A stretch of DNA of 9,209 nt, from the NCBI GenBank assembly GCA_964470845.1, contig CAYYEL010000091.1:1-9209 (forward strand), read 5' to 3'. Positions 1 to 6,516 of the stretch are shown here, one piece after another; the stretch's first letter is position 1; every line of letters starts with the position of its first letter. The position numbers were made by a program, and so were the translations under genes. The notes below the pieces were generated by a model. The model did not search any database. It saw nothing but the letters and a program-made list of their open reading frames with translations, and had not been told where the DNA came from. Source of the DNA: HGM04593 sp964470845 (GTDB lineage: Bacteria; Bacteroidota; Bacteroidia; Bacteroidales; Bacteroidaceae).

Positions 1-1251
1 CTCATCAAAGTCTTTGCCGAACGTTTCCACATACGTATCGAGATGAAACAGATTGTCGCCCTTGACAAGAACCTCGCCCACTATGTTATAAGGGTCGGAT
101 GAATCAATCTTCACTTCCATACGCTCTATAACCTCGCCACAAGATTTCAGTTTGTACTGGCCTAAATGCCCAAGAGCAATAAGAGGGCCGCACTCAGTCA
201 TTCCATAACCCGTTACAAAAGGCATCTGTAATTTGGTGATTAACAACTCCTCGACATACTCGGGGATTGCCGCGCCACCGGTAACGATAACCTCGCAGTT
301 TCCGCCTAAATAAGAAAGAAGTATTGTGCGAAGCGCCATACAGAACTCGGGATTATGCTTGTAGTCGGCAAGGCGAGCCTCACCACTCTTGCTGTGTACA
401 AACTCGCCGATGGCATAATCGGCGAGTTTTGATAGCACAAGGGGAACCATCATTATTACACGCGGACGAACCAAGCGCATTGCATCTTTTAGAATAGAGG
501 GTGCAGGCACCATTCCAAAGACTGTCAGGTGCATACCCGAGCACACACAGGCAAGCATATCGGCCAAAAGTCCGAAAATATGTGTAAATGGAAGTACGCT
601 AAGGAACGTCTCGCCACGACGATAAGGGCAATGAAGTAAGAAAGACTCCACATTGCTGCTTATGCTCTTAATCGAGAGCATTACGCCTTTGGGATTACCC
701 GTCGAACCCGATGTATAATTCAAACAGCAAAGCTCGTCCATCTCAAGATTGGGATACTTTACATCCTCGGCTGTAAAGCCAGCGGGATGCGCCGCCGCAA
801 AAATCTCCTCGCGGCGATTGTAAATATCGGCAAAGTTGCCGCGCGATGCAAGCAACTCAAAACTCTTCATATCGAACACGGCAATCACCTGAGGCATTGT
901 TTCAAAATCCATACCCTCGAAAATTGCTTTTTCGGTAAAAAGAATCTTGCTATCCGAGTGATGAACAAACTTTTGAGTATCAGTGGGGGTAAAGCCATTG
1001 AACAACTGACACGCCACATAACCGCCTGTTGTTGCGGCCATAAACACCACTGCCCAATTGGCACTGCTGCGTGCATTGAGTGATATTTTATCGCCTTTCA
1101 CCAATCCGGCCTCGCGCCACACAAGATGCAATGTCTCAATTGCCTTTGCCATATCTCCATAAGTATATGTCGCACCACGATAATCGCCGACCGCGGGATT
1201 CTCCCAACAGTTTGTTATACTCTCATTAAATCTTGAAATAAAATTCTGCAT
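1..1251 (-). CDS. AMP-binding acyl-CoA synthetase (long-chain fatty acid-CoA ligase type), C-terminus cut by window edge
   Basis: This is an adenylate-forming enzyme that probably activates a fatty or other carboxylic acid to acyl-AMP and then acyl-CoA in the cytoplasm. The frame stays open for 417 codons from the ATG at 1251 to base 1, so the C-terminal part lies outside. The P-loop-like A3 motif YTSGSTGNPKG is at residues 179-189 and the A5 motif GYGMTECGP at 348-356, both typical of the AMP-binding (ANL) superfamily. A segment FTHIFGLLADM, the usual position of the A4 motif, lies between them. No signal peptide or membrane segment is visible. The start is supported by MQNFISRFNES leading directly into a typical N-terminus and by a promoter-like box about 40 nt upstream. 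It is divergent from the M3 peptidase cluster. Known: the family makes acyl-CoA from acid, ATP and CoA. Inferred: the fatty-acid substrate, since chain length cannot be read here. It could instead be an O-succinylbenzoate or other ANL ligase, but the overall pattern fits the long-chain ligases better. Confidence 0.9.
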   Translation of the reverse strand, partial: MQNFISRFNESITNCWENPAVGDYRGATYTYGDMAKAIETLHLVWREAGLVKGDKISLNARSSANWAVVFMAATTGGYVACQLFNGFTPTDTQKFVHHSDSKILFTEKAIFEGMDFETMPQVIAVFDMKSFELLASRGNFADIYNRREEIFAAAHPAGFTAEDVKYPNLEMDELCCLNYTSGSTGNPKGVMLSIKSISSNVESFLLHCPYRRGETFLSVLPFTHIFGLLADMLACVCSGMHLTVFGMVPAPSILKDAMRLVRPRVIMMVPLVLSKLADYAIGEFVHSKSGEARLADYKHNPEFCMALRTILLSYLGGNCEVIVTGGAAIPEYVEELLITKLQMPFVTGYGMTECGPLIALGHLGQYKLKSCGEVIERMEVKIDSSDPYNIVGEVLVKGDNLFHLDTYVETFGKDFDE

Positions 1252-1287
1252 ACTATTAAGAAGCTGTTTAATTTTCTAAAAAATCAT

Positions 1288-1316
1288 CAAAGTTATGATA
1301 GTTCTGTTTCGACAAA
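1288..1316 (-). promoter_or_regulatory. Candidate Bacteroidota promoter for the acyl-CoA synthetase
   Basis: Read on the minus strand, 1295-1288 is TAACTTTG, an exact match to the Bacteroidota -7 consensus TAnnTTTG. A TTTG at 1316-1313 lies 17 bp upstream and could serve as the -33 element, although this spacing is slightly short. Transcription would start near 1280 and give a leader of about 30 nt before the ATG at 1251. Confidence 0.5.
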
Positions 1317-1580
1317 AAATGTACCGACATTCTATTTGCGACTACAAAAATAGTAAAAAAAATATCCACTTTTGCACAATCAATTCCTTTTTGTGCAAAA
1401 ATTACATAATATTTATTATTTCAAGAAAAATTATTATATTATTTGTTCATTATCACACTCGCGTCGGCATTGTTACTTTATTATATTAGGTGTGGGGTTC
1501 ATTTACTCTCTTTATGTTAATAATGCCTGCATAAACAGAATTATTTTTAAATATAGGATTAAAGAGATAGTACATTTGTT
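1317..1580. other. A/T-rich intergenic stretch without a gene
   Basis: This is the left and middle part of the divergent region between the synthetase and the M3 peptidase. It is strongly A/T rich. The open frames that cross it are short, with unconvincing composition (runs of Ile, Tyr, Phe, His). No tRNA-like fold or riboswitch-like conserved core was recognised. Apart from the dyad at 1370-1400 nothing here can be named. Confidence 0.6.
1370..1400. repeat. Inverted repeat with 9-bp arms
   Basis: TTTTGCACA at 1370-1378 is the exact reverse complement of TGTGCAAAA at 1392-1400, separated by 13 nt. Each arm contains TTTTG, and on each strand the 8-mer ending in TTTG matches TAnnTTTG at all but one defined position. 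The dyad could therefore be a pair of weak divergent promoter boxes, an operator, or chance in A/T-rich DNA. There is no T-run suited to an intrinsic terminator. Confidence 0.35.
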
Positions 1581-1588
1581 TATCTTTG
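1581..1588 (+). promoter_or_regulatory. Distal -7 promoter box (P1) of the M3 peptidase cluster
   Basis: TATCTTTG matches the Bacteroidota -7 consensus TAnnTTTG exactly and is followed by CACTAACGTGCG, nearly the same start region as the two downstream boxes (one extra base). No good TTTG is seen at the -33 distance. The leader to the ATG at 1805 would be about 210 nt and would include both repeat copies. Confidence 0.45.
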
Positions 1589-1664
1589 CACTAACGTGCG
1601 AAAATAGGATGCGGCTCGGCATAATAAGAAAAACAAATTTTCTTCTTCTGCACTCGCCTTTCAC

Positions 1665-1672
1665 TATCTTTG
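1665..1672 (+). promoter_or_regulatory. Middle -7 promoter box (P2), inside repeat copy 1
   Basis: TATCTTTG, an exact TAnnTTTG match, is followed by CATAACGTGCG. The upstream sequence is the pyrimidine-rich TTTTCTTCTTCTGC of the repeat, in which no clear -33 TTTG is seen. The context is identical to the proximal box 83 bp downstream. Confidence 0.5.
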
Positions 1673-1747
1673 CATAACGTGCGAAAATAGGATGCGGCTC
1701 GACATAATAAGAAAAACAAATTTTCTTCTTCTGCACTCGCCTTTCAC

Positions 1748-1755
1748 TATCTTTG
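1748..1755 (+). promoter_or_regulatory. Proximal -7 promoter box (P3) of the M3 peptidase cluster
   Basis: TATCTTTG, an exact TAnnTTTG match, lies 49 nt before the ATG at 1805. Transcription from about 1761 would give a leader of roughly 40-45 nt ending in the A/T-rich stretch GAAAATATAACCATA, with no Shine-Dalgarno sequence, as is common in this phylum. It is the most likely main promoter because of its spacing. Confidence 0.6.
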
Positions 1756-1804
1756 CATAACGTGCGAAAAATGTAATAGAATATTATTTGAAAATATAAC
1801 CATA

Positions 1805-3874
1805 ATGAGTGATAAGCTTGATAATAATAGTATAAACATAGCAGACAACCCATTCTGCAACGAGTATAACACCCCATTTAATGCTATCCCTTACGACAGG
1901 ATAACATTGGAGCATTTTATACCTGCTATAAAAGAGGGAATAAGACGCGAGCAAGAGAGCATCGACAATATATGCGCCGACACAGAGGAGCCGACATTTG
2001 CAAACACCATTGAGGCCTACGAGCGCTCGGGGAATATGCTGGGCGATGTAATGTGCGCATTCGAGGCGCTAATAAACTCGCGCAGCTACGATAAAATAAT
2101 CGCTGTTTCCGAGGAGATTCACCAGCTCTACACCGTTCACCGCAATAACGTAACATTAAACAAAGCGCTGTTTGCAAGAATAAAAGCTGTAAAAGAAAAA
2201 GAGAACAGTAATCTGGCAAAAGAACAGCAACGCCTGCTGCAAGAGACCTATACAATGTTCGAGCGCTCAGGAGCCAATCTCGACGACAATGAACGCAAAG
2301 AGTATCGCACATTGAGCGAACGTCTGAGCCACTTATCTATTAAATTCCAAGAGAATCTTATTAAAGACACCGACGAATTTACACTGAACATTACCAACCC
2401 GGCCGACGTCGAGGGAATGCCGTCCGACCTTCTTGAGGCAGCAGCATCAACTGCACACGAGCAGCAACAAACGGGCTGGACCTTTACACTGCATCGTCCG
2501 AGCTATCTGCCATTTATCACATTCTGCCGCAACCGCGAGTTGCGCCGCCGTATGTATATCGAGTACAGCACATTGTGTTCAAAGGGTAATGCCTACGACA
2601 ACAGAACCACGGTAAAAGAGATTGTAAACACACGTCTGCGCCTCGCCAACCTATTGGGCTACGACACGTACAGCGACTACATTCTTGCCGAGCGTATGGC
2701 ACAAAACAGCGACGCTGTATTCTCGATGCTGGGCAAACTAACGTGGGCCTATCTGCCCGCCGCTCGTGCCGAGATGAACGAGATAATTGCTCTTGCAAAA
2801 AAATGCGAGGGAGACGATTTTGAGTTTATGCCGTGGGATTTTGCTTTTTACAGCGAGAAACTGAAAGAGCAAAAATACAATCTCACCGACGAGATGACAC
2901 GCCCTTATTTCAATCTCGAACAGGCAATATACGGCGCATTCTATCTTGCCACACGCCTCTATGGAATAACATTTAAACTGCGACACGACGTACCCACATT
3001 CCACCCCGATGTAAAAGTGTGGGAGGTACTAGACTACAACGCAGAACACCTTGCACTACTCTACTGCGATTTTTATAACCGTAAAGGCAAACACGGCGGT
3101 GCGTGGATGGACTCGCTTAAACCCCAATGGCGCGACACCGAGGGACGCGACCACCGTCCACACGTTACACTATCGACCAACTACCGCAAACCACAGCCGG
3201 GCAAGCCCACCCTGTTGACATTTGACGAGCTCAACACGCTAATGCACGAGTTTGGACACTGCCTGCACGGCATATTCTCGGATGTAACATACGCGAGCCT
3301 GTGCAGCCCCAATGTCCTGTGGGACTTTGTAGAAATGCCCTCGCAGATTATGGAAAATTTCGTTACCGAAGAGGAATTTCTAAAAGCATTTGCTTTTCAT
3401 CACGAGACGGGCGAGATTATTCCCACACACCTACTCGAAAAGATACGCGCATCACACACATTCAAGGCGGCCTATCAATGCGTACGACAAGTGGGCCTTG
3501 GCCTCATCGACCAAGCGTGGCACAATATCACCCACCCCTTCGATGGCGACGTAATCGACTACGAGCACAAGGCCACGGCTGCACTGCGTTTGATGCCCGT
3601 AATTCCCGAAACATCCATTACCCCACAATTTGCACATATAATGTCGGGAGGATATTCGGCCGGATATTATAGCTACAAATGGGCCGAAATGCTCGATGCC
3701 GACGCATTCTCACGTTTCAAGGAAGAGGGAGTAATGAATATGAAAGTGGCACAATCGCTGCGCGACGAAATACTATCAAAGGGCGACACCTGCCATCCAC
3801 AAGAGCTATACATACGCTTCCGAGGCCGTAAGCCCACCATCGACGCAATGTTAAAACGAGACGGAATAAAATAA
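1805..3874 (+). CDS. M3 family zinc metallopeptidase (peptidyl-dipeptidase Dcp / oligopeptidase A type)
   Basis: This is a cytosolic zinc peptidase that trims short peptides, probably in the last steps of protein turnover. At 689 aa it is close to the length of Dcp and oligopeptidase A of E. coli (about 680). The active-site motif is HEFGH at residues 481-485, with the zinc ligands H481 and H485 and the general base E482. The third ligand is E510 in DFVEMPSQ, 25 residues after H485, the spacing seen in the M3 family. The segment MSGGYSAGYYSYKWAE (613-628) matches the conserved tyrosine-rich substrate-binding loop. No signal peptide is present, so it probably acts in the cytoplasm. It is first in a four-gene cluster; the next gene follows after 10 nt, and three promoter-like boxes lie upstream. 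Dipeptide-releasing (Dcp) and endopeptidase (OpdA) activities cannot be separated with certainty by eye. Local wording resembles both, so no gene symbol is assigned. Confidence 0.95.
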   Translation: MSDKLDNNSINIADNPFCNEYNTPFNAIPYDRITLEHFIPAIKEGIRREQESIDNICADTEEPTFANTIEAYERSGNMLGDVMCAFEALINSRSYDKIIAVSEEIHQLYTVHRNNVTLNKALFARIKAVKEKENSNLAKEQQRLLQETYTMFERSGANLDDNERKEYRTLSERLSHLSIKFQENLIKDTDEFTLNITNPADVEGMPSDLLEAAASTAHEQQQTGWTFTLHRPSYLPFITFCRNRELRRRMYIEYSTLCSKGNAYDNRTTVKEIVNTRLRLANLLGYDTYSDYILAERMAQNSDAVFSMLGKLTWAYLPAARAEMNEIIALAKKCEGDDFEFMPWDFAFYSEKLKEQKYNLTDEMTRPYFNLEQAIYGAFYLATRLYGITFKLRHDVPTFHPDVKVWEVLDYNAEHLALLYCDFYNRKGKHGGAWMDSLKPQWRDTEGRDHRPHVTLSTNYRKPQPGKPTLLTFDELNTLMHEFGHCLHGIFSDVTYASLCSPNVLWDFVEMPSQIMENFVTEEEFLKAFAFHHETGEIIPTHLLEKIRASHTFKAAYQCVRQVGLGLIDQAWHNITHPFDGDVIDYEHKATAALRLMPVIPETSITPQFAHIMSGGYSAGYYSYKWAEMLDADAFSRFKEEGVMNMKVAQSLRDEILSKGDTCHPQELYIRFRGRKPTIDAMLKRDGIK

Positions 3875-3884
3875 GTTAAAAAAA

Positions 3885-4292
3885 ATGAAAAAAATACTAT
3901 TTTTAGTAACGGTTGCACTTATATTTGCAAGTTGTAACAACAGCGACGACCTTAACGAGATATTTCAAGGCCGCACGTGGAAACTATCCTTTTTTCAGGA
4001 AGGCACCACACGCAATATAGCAAAGGAAGGTTACAGCATTATGTTCTACGAGAGCAGTTTCACAGCAAACACCCCCTCGGGAGCAGCAATAATCGGCAAT
4101 TGGCAAGCCGATGGAAATAACCGCACACTGCGATGCACCAATGTGCGCATAGCCCAAGGAAGCATCGACAAAGACACAACAGCAACAAAAATGAAACAGT
4201 TTTTAGAGCGTGCCTCAAGCTATAATGGCGACGCAAACTGGCTTCAAATAAGACAACAGAGCAACGTATATATGCAATTCCACAACCGTTAA
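3885..4292 (+). CDS. Small lipoprotein of unknown function (135 aa)
   Basis: The N-terminus MKKILFLVTVALIFASC is a typical lipoprotein signal: two Lys, a hydrophobic core, and the lipobox FASC with the lipidated cysteine at residue 17. The mature part is about 119 aa. It begins CNNSDDLNE, then FQGRTWKLSFF and ends in alternating polar and hydrophobic stretches consistent with a small beta-rich fold. The acidic SDD close to the cysteine resembles the lipoprotein export signals described for surface lipoproteins of Bacteroidota, so surface exposure is possible but inferred. It starts 10 nt after the M3 peptidase and stops 15 nt before the deaminase, so it is almost certainly co-transcribed with them. 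I recall small DUF4847-type lipoproteins in Bacteroides that fit this description, but the family was not verified. No catalytic motif is visible. Confidence 0.85.
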   Translation: MKKILFLVTVALIFASCNNSDDLNEIFQGRTWKLSFFQEGTTRNIAKEGYSIMFYESSFTANTPSGAAIIGNWQADGNNRTLRCTNVRIAQGSIDKDTTATKMKQFLERASSYNGDANWLQIRQQSNVYMQFHNR

Positions 4293-4307
4293 CACAGAGC
4301 CACAAGA

Positions 4308-4736
4308 ATGGAAAAGAAAAGACACGACCTCGACCTGCGCTATATGCGTATGGCAAAAATATGGGCCGAGAATTCATACTGCCAACGACGAAAAGTCGGG
4401 GCGCTGATAGTAAAAAACAATATGATAATCTCGGACGGATACAACGGAACACCCTCGGGATTCGAGAATGTATGCGAGGACGAAGATGGTTTCACAAAAC
4501 CCTATGTACTGCACGCCGAAGCAAACGCAATTACAAAAATAGCCCGCTCAAACAACAACAGCGACGGTGCGACGCTGTACGTTACAGCCTCACCCTGCAT
4601 CGAGTGTGCCAAGCTCATTGTACAGGCAGGAATCAAACGTGTCGTATATGCCGAGAAATATCGCCTCACCGATGGAATAGACCTACTCGAACGTGCAGGA
4701 ATAGAGACGCTATTTCTGACCGATGAACAGGAATAA
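4308..4736 (+). CDS. dCMP/CMP deaminase (cytidine/deoxycytidylate deaminase family)
   Basis: This is a zinc-dependent nucleotide deaminase that most likely converts dCMP to dUMP, the substrate of thymidylate synthase, in the cytoplasm. At 142 aa it has the normal bacterial length. The catalytic motif HAEANAI starts at residue 69 (H69 as zinc ligand, E71 as proton shuttle). The second motif PCIEC at 96-100 provides the other zinc ligands, C97 and C100. The preceding segment KVGALIVKNNMIISDGYNGTPSG (29-51, split here as KVGALIVKNN and MIISDGYNGTPSG) is the usual substrate-side region of ComEB-like dCMP deaminases. It lies 15 nt after the lipoprotein gene and 23 nt before the S41 peptidase. Its place between peptidase genes looks like shared housekeeping expression rather than shared function. 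A related specificity, such as another cytosine nucleotide, cannot be excluded. Confidence 0.93.
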   Translation: MEKKRHDLDLRYMRMAKIWAENSYCQRRKVGALIVKNNMIISDGYNGTPSGFENVCEDEDGFTKPYVLHAEANAITKIARSNNNSDGATLYVTASPCIECAKLIVQAGIKRVVYAEKYRLTDGIDLLERAGIETLFLTDEQE

Positions 4737-4759
4737 AAAGTACATAAGAAAGCAAAAAG

Positions 4760-6373
4760 ATGAATAAATACACCCCGACACTATTGGTATTAACAGCGCT
4801 AATAGGTGCATTTGTCGGTTTTTATATAGCCGACAAAAAGCAACAGACAATAATACTGCCCACACATTTGAATAAAGTTGACGAACTGATGGAATTAGTG
4901 CACCGCTGCTACGTCGATTCGCTTCAGATGGACGAGATTATTGAAAAGACAATGCCCAAGATTCTCACCGAGCTCGACCCACACAGCACATATATTCCGG
5001 CCAAAGACCTTGAGGCAACCAATGCCGACCTGAAAAGCAGTTTCAGCGGGATAGGCATTCGTTTTTTAATTGAAGAGGACACAATACACATCACCGACAT
5101 TATACGCGGAGGGCCCTCGGAGCAAGTGGGTCTGATGCCGGGCGACCGCATTATAACCATAAACGACACTACATTCGTGGGCAGTGTCTGCACCAACGAA
5201 GCAGCTATGAGCAAGCTCAAAGGCCCCGGCGGCACAAACGTCAAATTAGGAATAAAGCGTTGGGGCGAGAAAGAGCTCCTGTACTTCGACATTGTACGTG
5301 GCGAGATACCCGTGCAAAGCATCGAAGCATCGTACCTTATAAATAATAAGTGGGGTTACATACAGGTTCAGAAATTTGCCGAGAACACATACGCCGAGTT
5401 TATCATAAGCCTTGCACGTATGGCGAGACAAAATTGTCAGGGAGTAATTTTAGACCTGCGAGGCAACGGTGGCGGATATATGGGCGTTGCAATCCAGATG
5501 GCCAACGAATTTCTCAAAATGGGAGATATGATAGTATATACCGAGGGTGTGAACCAACCACGCAGCATCGACTATGCCAACGGACGCGGAAAATTCAAGA
5601 ACACACCGTTAGTCATTCTCACCGACGAGACATCGGCCTCGGCAAGCGAGATTCTGGCAGGCACAGTGCAAGACAACGACCGTGGCATAATCATCGGACG
5701 CCGCACATTCGGCAAGGGACTTGTACAACAACCTTTTGAATTTATGGACGGCTCGGCCGTACGATTGACAATTGCACGCTACTACACCCCATCGGGACGT
5801 TGCATACAAAAGCCCTACACAAAGGGCGACGACGAAGAGTATGCGATGGACATTGTGCACCGATACGAGCGAGGCGAGTTTTTCTCGCAGGACAGCATTC
5901 ATCAGAATGACAGTATAGTGTACAAGACCCGCTTGGGACGTCCTGTCTATGGCGGTGGTGGAATTATGCCCGACATTTTTGTATCGAGCGACACAAGCGA
6001 CATTTCGTCCTATTTTACTCAGGCTGCATCAAAAGGACTTATTCGACAATATACATTCCGATACAGCGATGTTAATCGTCCCGAGTTATCCGAGTTTAAC
6101 ACATACGAAAAGGCACTCGCCCACCTAAAGAGCAAGAATCTTGTGGATGATTTTGTACAATACGCATCGACCAAAGGACTTAAACCACGCTATTGGCAGA
6201 TTGAAAGGTCGCGCAAACGCCTCGAACAATCGTTATATGCCAATATAATATACAATTCTTTGGGAATGCTCGAACACGTAAAATATATAAACACATTCGA
6301 CTCTACGGTAATAAAAGCCGTCGAAATACTCGAAAAAGGCGAGGCATTTCCCAAAAAGCCTGCAACAAAATAG
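4760..6373 (+). CDS. S41 family C-terminal processing peptidase (CtpA/Prc-like) with PDZ domain
   Basis: This is a serine peptidase anchored in the inner membrane, acting on envelope proteins or their C-termini (537 aa). Residues 7-24 form one hydrophobic segment, an uncleaved anchor or signal. A PDZ domain follows at about 97-170 (GIGIRFL ... GGPSEQVGLMPGDRIITIND). The S41 core contains LDLRGNGGG at 231-239 and TSASASE at 291-297, where S294 is the expected nucleophile. K319 in FGKGLVQ is the general base, and Q323 matches the third conserved position. The S-to-K spacing of 25 equals that of E. coli Prc (S430, K455). The C-terminal region of about 150 residues is helical and charged, with no motif I can name. 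It is the last gene of the cluster and ends 28 nt before a strong hairpin terminator. The start follows an A-rich leader (AAGCAAAAAG). The substrate cannot be deduced. Confidence 0.95.
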   Translation: MNKYTPTLLVLTALIGAFVGFYIADKKQQTIILPTHLNKVDELMELVHRCYVDSLQMDEIIEKTMPKILTELDPHSTYIPAKDLEATNADLKSSFSGIGIRFLIEEDTIHITDIIRGGPSEQVGLMPGDRIITINDTTFVGSVCTNEAAMSKLKGPGGTNVKLGIKRWGEKELLYFDIVRGEIPVQSIEASYLINNKWGYIQVQKFAENTYAEFIISLARMARQNCQGVILDLRGNGGGYMGVAIQMANEFLKMGDMIVYTEGVNQPRSIDYANGRGKFKNTPLVILTDETSASASEILAGTVQDNDRGIIIGRRTFGKGLVQQPFEFMDGSAVRLTIARYYTPSGRCIQKPYTKGDDEEYAMDIVHRYERGEFFSQDSIHQNDSIVYKTRLGRPVYGGGGIMPDIFVSSDTSDISSYFTQAASKGLIRQYTFRYSDVNRPELSEFNTYEKALAHLKSKNLVDDFVQYASTKGLKPRYWQIERSRKRLEQSLYANIIYNSLGMLEHVKYINTFDSTVIKAVEILEKGEAFPKKPATK

Positions 6374-6401
6374 TAGGCAAAAGAGATGCCCGAAACACAC
6401 A

Positions 6402-6449
6402 TAAAAACATCAGGATGCTTCCGCAAGCGGAAGCATCCTGATGTTTTTA
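6402..6449. terminator. Bidirectional intrinsic terminator, 22-bp perfect stem
   Basis: The arms 6402-6423 and 6428-6449 pair without mismatch around the loop CAAG. The G/C-rich core is GGATGCTTCCG, and the outer part is A-run on the left and T-run on the right, so either strand gives a stem ending in U residues. It lies between the convergent S41 peptidase and TlpA-like genes and can stop transcription from both. Confidence 0.9.
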
Positions 6450-6450
6450 C

Positions 6451-6508
6451 AGACACAATCCGTGGTTATTCTAACTTCACATTCACCACACTTAGAATGT
6501 ATCTGTCT
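6451..6508. repeat. Weak nested inverted repeat in the convergent intergenic region
   Basis: AGACA (6451-6455) pairs with TGTCT (6504-6508), and ATTCTAA (6468-6474) pairs with TTAGAAT (6492-6498). It could form an imperfect long hairpin in the 3' untranslated region of the TlpA-like mRNA, next to the strong terminator. Arms this short may be chance. Confidence 0.25.
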
Positions 6509-6516
6509 AATAATCA

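Larger units (their letters stand above)
1593..1770 (+). repeat. 83-bp direct tandem repeat (2 full copies plus a 12-nt partial copy) containing promoter boxes
   Basis: Copy 1 is 1593-1675 and copy 2 is 1676-1758, with a single difference (G1619 versus A1702). A third partial copy, AACGTGCGAAAA, is at 1759-1770. Each unit begins AACGTGCGAAAATAGGATGC and ends CACTATCTTTGCAT. Each holds a short hairpin, AAGAAAA-acaaa-TTTTCTT (1626-1644, and +83). The repeat boundary lies just after a TATCTTTG box, so one copy is roughly the stretch from one transcription start to the next promoter. The box before copy 1 (1581-1588) is spaced one base differently. Near-identity suggests a recent duplication or ongoing homogenisation. 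It lies directly before the M3 peptidase gene. Confidence 0.9.

Noticed and set aside
1372..1677. Plus-strand 101-codon open frame in the intergenic region
   Set aside because: Biased composition, no recognisable motif, and the 3' part is the repeat unit with a promoter box inside it.
1593..1770. A short CRISPR-like array
   Set aside because: The repeat is a direct head-to-tail tandem of 83 bp with no unique spacers and only two copies, so it is a duplication and not a CRISPR array.
1512..1877. Minus-strand 121-codon open frame across the tandem repeat
   Set aside because: It consists of two translations of the 83-bp repeat plus A/T-rich flank and overlaps the M3 peptidase start. Its own repeats come from the DNA duplication, not from a protein domain.
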